Shown here: one piece after another, positions 8,712-16,745 of the stretch
Position numbering within the stretch: position 1 is the first letter of the stretch
Layout of the letters: the number at the start of each line of letters is the position of its first letter
NCBI RefSeq assembly: GCF_016862795.1
Contig: NZ_BONQ01000091.1
Span: 1 to 64,000, forward strand
Length of the DNA stretch: 64,000 nucleotides
Reading direction: 5' to 3'
Source of the DNA: Dactylosporangium siamense
Lineage (GTDB): Bacteria; Actinomycetota; Actinomycetes; Mycobacteriales; Micromonosporaceae
Position numbers and translations under genes: made by a program
The notes under the pieces: generated by a model
Told to the model about the DNA's origin: nothing
Database searches by the model: none
The model's input: the letters and a program-made list of their open reading frames with translations, nothing else

Positions 8712-9011
8712 GTGAAGGCGATCTACCCAGACGGCGGCGGTGGCGACCCGGAGGCCATGCCCGGCGTGTGTCCCGAAACCCAAGGTGCGGCCGGCGTCAG
8801 GTCACTCACACTTGCCGTCGACGGAGAGTCGTTCGCCCTCAGCCCAAACGAGTTCGGAGGCACCGACTACGCCTGGCTGAGCGGGCCGAACCCTGGCTAC
8901 GGATTCGGCGTGAGTCCGACCCGGAGCCTGTCGCTCGACGAGCACATGGAGAACATCCGCAACTTCCTGGCCCAGGTTGACCCCGCCACGGGATACATCG
9001 AGGACGACTGA
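8712..9011 (+). CDS. small hypothetical protein (99 aa)
   Basis: Not recognised. It opens with a Gly-rich stretch and has a compact, acidic and aromatic second half (YAWLSGPNPGYGFGVS, then SLDEHMENIRNFLAQVDP). Codon third positions look GC-biased in this frame, and the composition is protein-like rather than the Arg/Pro-rich type of shadow frames. GTG 8712 has only a weak ribosome-binding site. Single-domain proteins of this size ending in an acidic helix are common among actinobacterial orphans. No functional claim is made. Confidence 0.5.
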   Translation: MKAIYPDGGGGDPEAMPGVCPETQGAAGVRSLTLAVDGESFALSPNEFGGTDYAWLSGPNPGYGFGVSPTRSLSLDEHMENIRNFLAQVDPATGYIEDD

Positions 9012-9105
9012 ACCCTGCGTGGGCCCCGCCCTGCCGAGCCGGCAGTCATCGCCGGAAAAGTGTCAGGGGGTCCTCGTAGCATCCAGGGCGAGACGGGGGT
9101 GCACG

Positions 9106-10722
9106 ATGGTCGGAGGGCCGTTCGCGGCGCTGGATGAGTGGCGGCTGATCCGCCGGTATGCGGTTCCCGCGTGGATGATCGCCGAATGCGCCGAGGCGCG
9201 GGAGCGCGGCGACTGGCGGGCCGCGTGCGAGGCGGCGCGGGTCACGGTCGCGTTCGACGATGCCGGGCCGGTCGCCGACCTGCTCGCCGGGCTCGCGCCG
9301 GACCTGCTGCGCTGGCACCTGCCGCGGGCGATGGACGGCACGGCGGCGCTGCTGCCGAGGACCCGCTACGTGCTCGCGCCCGAGGGACCGGTCACGGCGG
9401 AAACCGTCGTCCTGGGAGTCCGGTCGCCGCACTGGGTCTCGGCATCGCAACGCCTCACGTTGCAGGCGGTGCGCATCGGCGACATCTCGCCAGGGCCGGT
9501 GTTTCCGGTGCCGCCACACATGTGGGACGCGCGCCGGGCACACGAGCTGCGGGCACTGCCGGTCGACGAGTCGACCTGGGTGAACGATCCGTGGAAGTCG
9601 GCCGGCTGGATCATCGACGCGCCGAGCTCACGGCGGCGGATGCGCGATGGCCACGAGTTGCTCCGCCTCACGAACCCGCGGCTCGCGGCGGTCGAGCTGC
9701 GGCGCGTCGCCGCGCAGTATGGGCAGAGGTCGTGGGAGCTGCGCTCCAGCATCCTCAAGCGGCGGTCGTGGTTCTCCCGGCAGCTGCTGCTCGAGGTCGC
9801 CGGCCGGCGCAACCGGGTCGCTGTCGTCGACGACGAACAGCAAGGGGCGCAGGGAGGGCGGGCGCGGCACGAGGAGCCGGCCTCGGTCGAGTTCTGCCTG
9901 CACCCGTCGCTGCTGCGCGGCGCGGTCGACCTGGAGCTGGTCCAGCACGGGCGGCTCGGCGTCGCGGACGTGCACCCGCTGGTGCGGGCCGCCCTTTTCC
10001 CGTCGAGCGCGCCTGCTCCGGACGTGGTCGCTCCGGGTTTGGCACCGCCTGCGCCCCGCGAGCCGGCCGTGACGCCCGCCGGTTTCAGGGATGGGGAGCG
10101 GGTCAGGGTTCGCTGCGGGCCGGACTGGCACTGGCTTGCCCTGCGGGGCGGGCAGCTGGAGCCGCTCGACCACACCGCCGACGAGCGACGGCGTGAGCTG
10201 GCGCTGCAAGCGTTCGGCGGGATGCTGCGGGGTTGCTTCGCCGCCGAGGTCGCCTGGCACCAGGGTGGGGGCAGGCTGCCCAGGCGGCTCGCCGAGTATC
10301 GCCGCGACCTCTGGCGCCGCATGCACCACGGCGGCGGCAGGGTGGTCAGCTCGTTGCTCGACGAGGGCATGGACCCGCGGGTCCGCGACAATGTCGGCAG
10401 GACGCTGCTGCACCGGATCCACCAGTTCGAGCACGCCGACGTGCTGACCCGCCTGCTCTCCGCGGGCGCCGATGTCAACGCCGTCAACCATCTGGGTTAC
10501 ACGGCGATGTGTGAGGCCCTGGTCCACGGCGCCCCAGCCGATCTGGTCGCCGCCTTGAGCGACGCGGGTGCCATTCCCCGGCTGTCCCGGCTGGACCCGG
10601 CGACCTGGCCGGAGCCGGAGCCGGAACCAGTGCCGGCCGGGCCGCTGGCGGTGGGCCTGGACTGGGCCGACGTGGAGCAGGAGGCCAGGCGCGGCCACGA
10701 CACCGCCGAACGCCCGCCATAG
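9106..10722 (+). CDS. ankyrin-repeat protein with a large uncharacterised N-terminal domain
   Basis: Cytoplasmic protein of 538 residues. Most of it (about 1-420) matches no family recognised here; it is rich in Trp, Arg and charged residues, and a proline-rich linker sits near 300-330. About residues 420-500 form two to three ankyrin repeats: VVSSLLDEGMDPRVRDNVGR, then a LLHRI...ADVLTRLLSAGADVNAVN repeat, then a third beginning LGYTAMCEALVHG. ATG 9106 is preferred over an upstream in-frame start because the upstream extension is low-complexity and the ATG follows a GGGGGTG run. Ankyrin tails usually mediate protein binding; the partner is unknown. Confidence 0.75.
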   Translation: MVGGPFAALDEWRLIRRYAVPAWMIAECAEARERGDWRAACEAARVTVAFDDAGPVADLLAGLAPDLLRWHLPRAMDGTAALLPRTRYVLAPEGPVTAETVVLGVRSPHWVSASQRLTLQAVRIGDISPGPVFPVPPHMWDARRAHELRALPVDESTWVNDPWKSAGWIIDAPSSRRRMRDGHELLRLTNPRLAAVELRRVAAQYGQRSWELRSSILKRRSWFSRQLLLEVAGRRNRVAVVDDEQQGAQGGRARHEEPASVEFCLHPSLLRGAVDLELVQHGRLGVADVHPLVRAALFPSSAPAPDVVAPGLAPPAPREPAVTPAGFRDGERVRVRCGPDWHWLALRGGQLEPLDHTADERRRELALQAFGGMLRGCFAAEVAWHQGGGRLPRRLAEYRRDLWRRMHHGGGRVVSSLLDEGMDPRVRDNVGRTLLHRIHQFEHADVLTRLLSAGADVNAVNHLGYTAMCEALVHGAPADLVAALSDAGAIPRLSRLDPATWPEPEPEPVPAGPLAVGLDWADVEQEARRGHDTAERPP

Positions 10723-10800
10723 TGGATGACCCGCGTGTTGTGATCACCGACGTGCACACCATGCGCAGAGACAGGACCGAGCGGGCGTCGTCGTCGTCCG

Positions 10801-12333
10801 TCAGTCGGTGGTCAGCTGCCGCAGGAGGCGGTGCGCGACGTCGCGGGCGCTCCGGAACGCCGCCCACCGCGCGGCCCGCCCGGCGGGCGTGGTGCCGGCC
10901 GGGATGGTGACGGGGGTGGCGGCGAGGAACAGGTTGACGGTGAAGGGTTCCAGCGCGTCGACGTCGGTGACCCGGTCCAGGATGTGCCAGTGGCCGGCGT
11001 GGTCGTCGTGCGGCAGCGTCACGTACAGGGTGGCGAGGTCGCGGCCGGGAAGGTACATACCGGCCCGGTCGAACCCGGTGAAGGTGAGCCGGCCGGACGG
11101 CAGTTGCTTCACGCAGTGCATGGTCAGGGAGCCGTGGGCGAACATCCGCACCGGTTCGCACCAGCGCACCAGGTCGTGCAGGCGGCGGGCGTCGTCGTCG
11201 GTGATGGTGTGGGCGCGGTGGCGTTCGTCGATCATGCGGTGATGGTCGATCTGCCAGATCTGCGCGTCTTCGTCGTCCGGTCGCCAGGTCGACAGCTGCG
11301 CGGCCGCGGTGACGACGTCGCGCAGGTGCGCGGAGGTGAGGGCCGGGTCGGGCTCCTCGCGGGTCTGCAGCATCGTGCCGGGGCCACCCGACAGGATCAG
11401 GAACCGGTCGTTGTCGCTCCACCGGTAGGCGCCGGCGACGACCGGGGGCGGTGTCGGCCCGAACGCCGAGTACACGTGGATGCGGTGGACGAATCGGGCG
11501 CGGGCCTCGGCGGTGTCGGTGATGCGGATCTTGATGGTGGCGTTCTCGGCGTGGAAGCGGCCACGGAAGACCACCTCGTCGCGCGACATGCGGATCGGCG
11601 GCCGGGCGTCGATGCGGAAGTCGGGGAACAGCGCGGTCGGGTTCCACGAGGCCGGGTTGCCGGCGGCCGGCGGGTGATCCGCCGGTCCGGTGCCCGCCGG
11701 AGGCTGCTGACGCGGGGGCGGGGGATCCGGCTGGTCCGGCTCCGTGTCCTGCCGGCTGAAGCGCTGCCCGCAGCGGGCCGCGTAAGCGGCGATCTGTCGC
11801 AGTTCGCTGCCGGTCCAGGAGCGGGGGGCGCTGTCAGTGGCGCAGAACGCGCCCAGGACGTGGCCGGCGGCGGTGACGATCGGCGCGCCGGCGTAGGCGA
11901 CCGTGTTGAGGTCGCTGATCGCCGGGTTGTCGTGCAGGACGGGATGCCGGCGGGCATCGGTGACGACGAGCGGCCGGCGGGAGCCGACCACGTACTGGCA
12001 GAACGAGTGGGTCAGCGGCGCGACGCGACGGCGCTGCCACTGCGGCGGCAGGCCGAGGGCGCCGGGGAAGCGTTGACCGTGCCGCTCCACGATCGACACG
12101 AGCGCGGCCGAGGTGCCCAGTTGGGTCCGGGCGGATGCGACGAGTTCGTCGCACCAGGCGTCGACGGTGGCCTCGCCGATCGCGGCGACCGCTCTCAGCC
12201 GGGCCGGATCACGGACCGCTGCCGCGGTGCGGACCGGATCGATCGAGTCCAGGGCTGCGTCCAGGTCCAATGGGGTACTCCTTCCGGCCTCGACGGTCTG
12301 CGGGGCGGCACCGTCCAGCGGCGATGCCGACAT
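10801..12333 (-). CDS. GAF-domain protein with a C-terminal degenerate phosphotransferase-like domain
   Basis: A 510-residue two-domain protein. The N-terminal part (about 55-195) is a GAF sensor domain, with the typical FCQYVV, VTDARRHP and AYAGAPI segments. A Pro/Gln-rich linker (about 200-235) follows. The C-terminal half (about 245-500) resembles the aminoglycoside-phosphotransferase/HipA-like fold: the catalytic-loop position reads HGSLTMHC (about 400-407) where active enzymes have HGDLHxxN, and GFDRAGMYLPGRDLATLY retains the later metal-site Asp (about 422) and the PxRDLA segment. Loss of the catalytic Asp and Asn suggests a binding or regulatory pseudo-enzyme. Start ATG 12333. It is divergent from the LuxR regulator. 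Confidence 0.7.
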   Translation of the reverse strand: MSASPLDGAAPQTVEAGRSTPLDLDAALDSIDPVRTAAAVRDPARLRAVAAIGEATVDAWCDELVASARTQLGTSAALVSIVERHGQRFPGALGLPPQWQRRRVAPLTHSFCQYVVGSRRPLVVTDARRHPVLHDNPAISDLNTVAYAGAPIVTAAGHVLGAFCATDSAPRSWTGSELRQIAAYAARCGQRFSRQDTEPDQPDPPPPRQQPPAGTGPADHPPAAGNPASWNPTALFPDFRIDARPPIRMSRDEVVFRGRFHAENATIKIRITDTAEARARFVHRIHVYSAFGPTPPPVVAGAYRWSDNDRFLILSGGPGTMLQTREEPDPALTSAHLRDVVTAAAQLSTWRPDDEDAQIWQIDHHRMIDERHRAHTITDDDARRLHDLVRWCEPVRMFAHGSLTMHCVKQLPSGRLTFTGFDRAGMYLPGRDLATLYVTLPHDDHAGHWHILDRVTDVDALEPFTVNLFLAATPVTIPAGTTPAGRAARWAAFRSARDVAHRLLRQLTTD

Positions 12334-12594
12334 TCATCGCGAGTATGACGCGAGTGGCCCAGTGTTGCGTTTCGGTAATACCGGCGCGAAAAAAGTCTGA
12401 CGATCCGTCGAAGGTAGACACACGTTCCGTTGATACGGCAGGGTGGCCACACGGACCGTCCTATCGATGCTGCCCACCGACTCGATGGGACTAGCGGAAG
12501 ATCGCCAGCGGACGTCGGAGGTGCAAATGGGTTCAAATCCGTGCATCACGTGGCGCAACACCCGCTCAAGGTCGGGCGTTCAGGACGTTTCGTG

Positions 12595-14862
12595 ATGGCG
12601 GGCCTCGAGGATGCGGCATCGCCGGGGAACGCGTTGTCGCCCCGGCACGTGCGCCGGGACCGCCTGCACGACGCCCTCGACCGCGCCGCAGGACACCGAT
12701 GCGTCCTGGTGATCGGGATGGCGGGCATCGGCAAGACCGAGCTGCTGCGGGCCTGGTGCGCCGAACAGGCCGTGGTCACCTTCTACGACCTTGCCCACGA
12801 CAGCCCGGCGCGGTTGCGCCCACCTGTCCGGACCAAGACGTCGATGTCGATGGTATTGGACAACGTACACCGCGCGAGCACGACGCAACTCGACGACATC
12901 ATCGGTCTGCTCGCCCAGCCGGCCGGCCCGAGGCTCGTCCTCGCCGGCCGGTGGGTGCCGCCCCGGCTCCGGGCCGGCCTACCGTCCGCCGGCACCACAG
13001 AGATCGACGGTTCCGCGCTCGCGCTGACCGAGGACGAGACCGCGCGACTCTGCGCCCGCTACGGCCACCTGACGCCGGAGACGCTCGCCGAGGTGTACGC
13101 GGTGACCGGTGGCTGGACCGCGGGCGCGGTCGTCGCCGCCACCAGCATCGCCGGCGATCCGGTCGGCACCGAGCATCATCTGCGCCAGCTGCACGCCATC
13201 GGCGTGACCCTGCACGACTATGTCGTCGGCGACGTCTTGGCGCACCTGTCCGACGACGACCGCCGGGCCGTCGCCGACACCAGCGCGGTGGAGACCGTCT
13301 GCGCGGCGCTGTTCACCGCCCTCACCGGCCGCCCGGACGCCGGGCGGCTCCTGGAGGACCTCGCCCGGGACCGCATGTTCGCGGTGCCCGTCGGTGAGCG
13401 CGGTTGGCACCGGTACCGCCGGCTGTGGCGCACGGCCCTGTACCTGCACGCCCAGCACTTCGAACCGGAACGGCAGCGGACCCTGCATCGCAGCGCCGCC
13501 GACTGGTACCTCGGCCACGGCCGGTATCGCGAAGCGGTCCACCACGCGACCGCCGCCGGCGATCATCTGCTCGCCGCGGAGCTGAGCAACAGGTACCGCT
13601 TCCACCTCATCGCCGACGGCCCGCTGGTCACCGTGACGCCGGCGCCGTCACCCACCTGGCCCGTTCCGCTGACGGTCGTCAACCGACCGTTCCGGCAGGC
13701 CGGACCGGTGACCGCGGCTGCCGGCGTGATGTCGCAGCCGACGGCCGCGGCCCGGGACGCGCCGGACGCGGACGTCGCCCGGCACGTCGTCGAACACGCC
13801 GCGCCCGTCATCGCCGCCCTCGACGCCGGCTGCCCGCTCGAAGCACGGGCGCACCTCGTCACCTGGCTCCACGCCGCCCAACAACTCGGACCGCTCCCCC
13901 ACGCCCGGGCACTGCGGCACTCCGCCGCCACGGAGCTGCAGCTCGGCAACCTCCACCTGGCCGCGGCCCACGCCGGCCAGACCCGCCGGATCCTCGCCGA
14001 GCACGGCGTCGGCGGCGCGCACGACGACGGCTGGGCCCGGATCGTGCTGGCCGCCGTGCACATCCAGCGCGACGAGCTCACCGCCGCCGCCGAGCAGCTC
14101 CGCGGGCTCGCCGTCGACCTGTGGCGCACGGACGCCCCGCTCACCGCCGCCGAGCACCTGCACCACGCCATGATCGAGCAGCAGCGCGGCGACGCCCGGG
14201 CCGCGCTGCGCACCACCCGGCAGCTCGTCGAGACCGAGCCGCCGTCGGCGGAGCTGCTCTACCTGCACATCCAGCTGCTGCTGGCCAACGGGGACGGCGC
14301 CGACGCCGGACGCTGCGCCACGACCCACGCGGCGCGGCTCACCGACCCGCTGCGCCGTCTCGTCGACGCCAACCTGCTGCTCGCCCAACGCCGGGCTGCC
14401 GAGGCCACCGAAACGCTGCAGGCCTTCGTGCAACGCACCGACGGATCCGTCCCGCACCGCATCGACGCCCTGCTCCTGCTCGCGGACGCGGCGGCGCAGA
14501 TCGGTCACCTCGACCACGCCGCCCACCTGCGCCGCCAGGCCGAACGGGTCGCCGCACCGGCCGGCATCCGGCGCCCGTTCCTGCTCAACGCGGCGTACAG
14601 CCTCAACGCGGCGTACAACGGCGCGGACCCGAGCCGATCAGCCCGCGCCGAGCGGCTGCCACCGGCGACGGCCACGCTCACCGACCGCGAACTGACCATC
14701 CTGGGCCTGCTCGACACCCTGCTCACGGTCAGCGAGATCGCCGATGCGCTGCACCTGACCGACAACACCGTGAAATCCCACATCAGCGGCATCTACCGCA
14801 AGCTCAAGGTCCACCGCCGCCGTGACGCCGTGCGGCTGGCCCGCGCGCTCGAGCTGCTGTAG
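12595..14862 (+). CDS. LuxR-family regulator with AAA/NTPase domain (MalT/LAL type)
   Basis: Large ATP-binding transcriptional regulator of about 755 residues. A Walker A motif GMAGIGKTE is at about residues 41-49 and a Walker B-like MVLDNVH at about 84-90. A winged-helix/helical region precedes a TPR-like helical middle (about 370-640). The C-terminus is a GerE/LuxR HTH (about 690-755: LTDRELTILGLL, then SEIADALHLTDNTVKSHISGIYRKL). The frame opens at 12430, but ATG 12595, immediately after a GTG, gives the usual distance to Walker A; the start is uncertain. A ligand-dependent activator role is known for the family; its target is not evident. It is divergent from the GAF protein. Confidence 0.82.
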   Translation: MAGLEDAASPGNALSPRHVRRDRLHDALDRAAGHRCVLVIGMAGIGKTELLRAWCAEQAVVTFYDLAHDSPARLRPPVRTKTSMSMVLDNVHRASTTQLDDIIGLLAQPAGPRLVLAGRWVPPRLRAGLPSAGTTEIDGSALALTEDETARLCARYGHLTPETLAEVYAVTGGWTAGAVVAATSIAGDPVGTEHHLRQLHAIGVTLHDYVVGDVLAHLSDDDRRAVADTSAVETVCAALFTALTGRPDAGRLLEDLARDRMFAVPVGERGWHRYRRLWRTALYLHAQHFEPERQRTLHRSAADWYLGHGRYREAVHHATAAGDHLLAAELSNRYRFHLIADGPLVTVTPAPSPTWPVPLTVVNRPFRQAGPVTAAAGVMSQPTAAARDAPDADVARHVVEHAAPVIAALDAGCPLEARAHLVTWLHAAQQLGPLPHARALRHSAATELQLGNLHLAAAHAGQTRRILAEHGVGGAHDDGWARIVLAAVHIQRDELTAAAEQLRGLAVDLWRTDAPLTAAEHLHHAMIEQQRGDARAALRTTRQLVETEPPSAELLYLHIQLLLANGDGADAGRCATTHAARLTDPLRRLVDANLLLAQRRAAEATETLQAFVQRTDGSVPHRIDALLLLADAAAQIGHLDHAAHLRRQAERVAAPAGIRRPFLLNAAYSLNAAYNGADPSRSARAERLPPATATLTDRELTILGLLDTLLTVSEIADALHLTDNTVKSHISGIYRKLKVHRRRDAVRLARALELL
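14584..14619. repeat. 18-bp in-frame tandem duplication in the LuxR-type gene
   Basis: CTCAACGCGGCGTACAGC at 14584-14601 is repeated at 14602-14619 with one difference, encoding LNAAYS then LNAAYN just before the HTH domain. It lies in the linker between the helical region and the DNA-binding domain. Confidence 0.85.
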
Positions 14863-14864
14863 TG

Positions 14865-14883
14865 GGTCGCGCGAAGCGCGACC
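14865..14883 (+). terminator. hairpin terminator after the LuxR-type gene
   Basis: Arms GGTCGCGC and GCGCGACC form a perfect 8-bp stem with a GAA loop, starting three bases after the stop codon. There is no strong U-run, as usual in high-GC actinobacteria. It separates the convergent regulator and fluoride operon. Confidence 0.65.
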
Positions 14884-14918
14884 GACCCAGGACCGCCGGC
14901 TCCGGCGACGGCCGGCGG

Positions 14919-15276
14919 TCAGGACAACCCGGCCAGGAAGCACAGCCCGGCGGCGAGCAGGCCGGCCTCGACCAGGGACACGTTTCAGCGGGCTCAGTGG
15001 GGCGTGTGTCAGCAGCAACGCGCCGGCCACGGCGAGTGGGACGGCGCCGGCCGCGAACCAGCCCACCAGCGGCCACCGCACCGCGTCGCGGTTGAGCCAC
15101 GTCCGGGAGCCGTTGCTCGACAGTTGCGTGAGGGTCAGCATCGGCACGGCGAAGCGCAGCCCGAACAGTGCCGTGAACACCGGCAGCAGCAGGACACCAC
15201 CGCCGAACCCGGCGACCGCCGACAACACCGCCAGCAGGAACGCCGCCGCCGACGCGATCAGCAACGTGGGTCCCAT
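14919..15276 (-). pseudogene. TauE/SafE-family permease, frameshifted and internally deleted
   Basis: From ATG 15276 the frame encodes a TauE/SafE-type N-terminal half: hydrophobic helix, VAGFGGGVLLLPV signature, then TQLSSNGSRTWLNRD and two more helices up to LSPLKR (about residue 95). There the original frame becomes Arg/Pro-rich. A one-base shift at about 14975-14980 restores a typical C-terminal helix (LVEAGLLAAGLCFLAGLS) ending at TGA 14921-14919. Even rejoined, the product would have about 120 residues against about 250 for the family, so the middle and most of the second half are also missing. It follows crcB by nine bases and was presumably the third gene of that operon. Confidence 0.75.
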
Positions 15277-15285
15277 CAGCCGCTC

Positions 15286-15672
15286 TCAACCGGCGGTGTG
15301 GCCCAGCAACGCCACGGCGGCATGGCCGGCGAGGAAGGCCGCGGTCAGCCCGGCCACGACGCTGCCGATCGCGTAGGCCGCGGCGAGCAGCTTCGCGCCG
15401 GTCTCGGACAACCGCACCGTCTCGAAGGAGAACGTCGAATACGTGCTCAGCGTCGCGCACAGTCCCGGCCCGATCAGGTGCTGCAGGGCGTCGGGCACCG
15501 CCGCCGCGGCGGTGACGCCGGTGAGCAGGCCGAGCACGGTGCAGGCGGTGAGGTTCACGGCGAAGGTCCCCCACGGGAACACGGTGCCGAGCCGGGCCTG
15601 GACGGCGCGGTCCATCAGGTACCGCAGGGGCGCGCCGACAACCGCGCCGGCGATGACCATCAACCAGTTCAC
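15286..15672 (-). CDS. crcB: fluoride efflux channel CrcB (Fluc), shorter paralogue
   Basis: Inner-membrane fluoride channel of 128 residues with four transmembrane helices. Fluc landmarks are [10 protein letters not shown] near the N-terminus (about 12-21), [16 protein letters not shown] (about 34-49) carrying the conserved Asn, and the TM3-break/phenylalanine-box segment STYSTFSFE (about 78-86). The GTG start lies in a GTGA overlap with the stop of the other crcB. Paired crcB genes commonly encode a heterodimeric channel in actinobacteria and firmicutes. No fluoride riboswitch consensus (GGCGATGG-type) was found upstream of the pair. Confidence 0.93.
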   Translation of the reverse strand: MNWLMVIAGAVVGAPLRYLMDRAVQARLGTVFPWGTFAVNLTACTVLGLLTGVTAAAAVPDALQHLIGPGLCATLSTYSTFSFETVRLSETGAKLLAAAYAIGSVVAGLTAAFLAGHAAVALLGHTAG

Positions 15673-16160
15673 GAGGCATCTCCACGGGTGCCGGAGGCGG
15701 GTGCGACGAGCCGCCGGGTGAGCGTGGCCGAGGCCCACACGGCGATCAGGGCCGCCACCAGCGTGGCGGTGAGGTACAGCAGGGCGAGCCCGGCCCGGCG
15801 CCCGTCGAACAGGTGCTGCGCGTCGACGGCGTAGGTGGAGAAGGTGGTGTAACCGCCGAGCACGCCGGTGCCGAGGAACGGCCGTGCCAGCGGGTGGGCG
15901 GCGCCCCGTTCGGTGATCAGGACCATGAGCACGCCCATCAGCGTGCAGCCGGTGATGTTGATCCAGAACGTGGTCCACGGGAACGTGCCGGGCGCGGTCG
16001 GCCACACGAGGCTCGCGCCGTAGCGGGCGCAGGCACCGAGCACGCCACCCGCCGCGATCGCCGCGAGGACCTGCGCCTGCCGTCGCTGTTCGGGTGGGCC
16101 CGGCTCGACGGCGGTGTCGGGGTCGAGCGGTTCGCGCTGCCAGCCCGAGTCGCGCTGCAC
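15669..16160 (-). CDS. crcB: fluoride efflux channel CrcB (Fluc), longer paralogue
   Basis: Second fluoride channel subunit, 163 residues, with a hydrophilic N-terminal extension of about 28 residues before the first of four transmembrane helices. Conserved elements are [13 protein letters not shown] (about 38-50), [16 protein letters not shown] (about 60-75, pore Asn) and [12 protein letters not shown] (about 100-111). GTG 16160 is selected because AGGAGG precedes it by a few bases (within GTAGGAGGCCCC); an upstream ATG in frame lacks such a site. It is first in the operon crcB-crcB-TauE remnant. Confidence 0.93.
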   Translation of the reverse strand: MQRDSGWQREPLDPDTAVEPGPPEQRRQAQVLAAIAAGGVLGACARYGASLVWPTAPGTFPWTTFWINITGCTLMGVLMVLITERGAAHPLARPFLGTGVLGGYTTFSTYAVDAQHLFDGRRAGLALLYLTATLVAALIAVWASATLTRRLVAPASGTRGDAS

Positions 16161-16420
16161 GGGGCCTCCTACCTGATGCGTTCCACCCCGCACGCGGGCG
16201 CGCACGAGGAAGGTCAGGTAGGGACTGTTGGCGGCCGGTCACGGCCACGGTTCGGGTCCGGCGAGCCCCACCGCCGTGCGGTCACCCCGGGAGATGTCCG
16301 CACGCCTACGGTACCAAGCCCGCCCGGTATCGTGAATCGGGTCCTGACCTCGAAGGGCGGCGGTACCGGGCGGCGACCGTACCGTGGACCGACATCGCCG
16401 GCGGGCGGCAGCTCGCACCG

Positions 16421-16672
16421 GTGCACCGCACCTGGGACGGCCGGTTCTCGGTCCTGCCGCTGACCGAACTGACCATCGACGTCGTCGGCACCACGGCGCG
16501 AGGCCTGGACGACCTCGACGAGCACCTCGACGACGACCCTCTCGACGACCTGCGCGACCTGTACGGGCCGCTGTGGCGGCCCGGCACCGTCCCGCTGACC
16601 GCCTGGCTGTCCTCACCGGCGGGCCTGCTCGACCTGATCACCGCCCGGGCGCAGGGCCGGCCGAGCCGGTGA
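16421..16672 (+). CDS. hypothetical acidic protein, start unresolved
   Basis: Not recognised. From GTG 16421 it encodes 83 residues with a strongly acidic central stretch (LDDLDEHLDDDPLDDLRDL) and a plausible globular look (VLPLTELTIDVVG, then PLTAWLSSPAGLLDLI). Protein-like sequence continues upstream in frame to about 16364 (TVPWTDIAGGRQLAPV) without any ATG, GTG or TTG, so either the true start was lost to a frameshift or the gene begins at 16421 without a good ribosome-binding site. It may be a fragment. Confidence 0.4.
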   Translation: MHRTWDGRFSVLPLTELTIDVVGTTARGLDDLDEHLDDDPLDDLRDLYGPLWRPGTVPLTAWLSSPAGLLDLITARAQGRPSR

Positions 16673-16745
16673 TCGGCGCTCGTGGTCCAGGTGTCCGGTC
16701 ACCTCGCGCATTGCGGTGCGCCGGTCGGGCGGCGACAGTGGACAC

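Noticed and set aside
12521-12545. GGGTTCAAATCC resembles a tRNA T-arm
   Set aside because: The flanking bases do not form the five-pair T-stem and no acceptor or anticodon arms could be laid out nearby.
15286-16248. A single 320-codon minus-strand frame covering both crcB genes
   Set aside because: Only its second part has Fluc motifs; the first part is out of frame with the upstream crcB, which has its own strong start.
16161-16330. Possible fluoride riboswitch before the crcB pair
   Set aside because: No GGCGATGG-type core or fitting helices were found on the minus strand.
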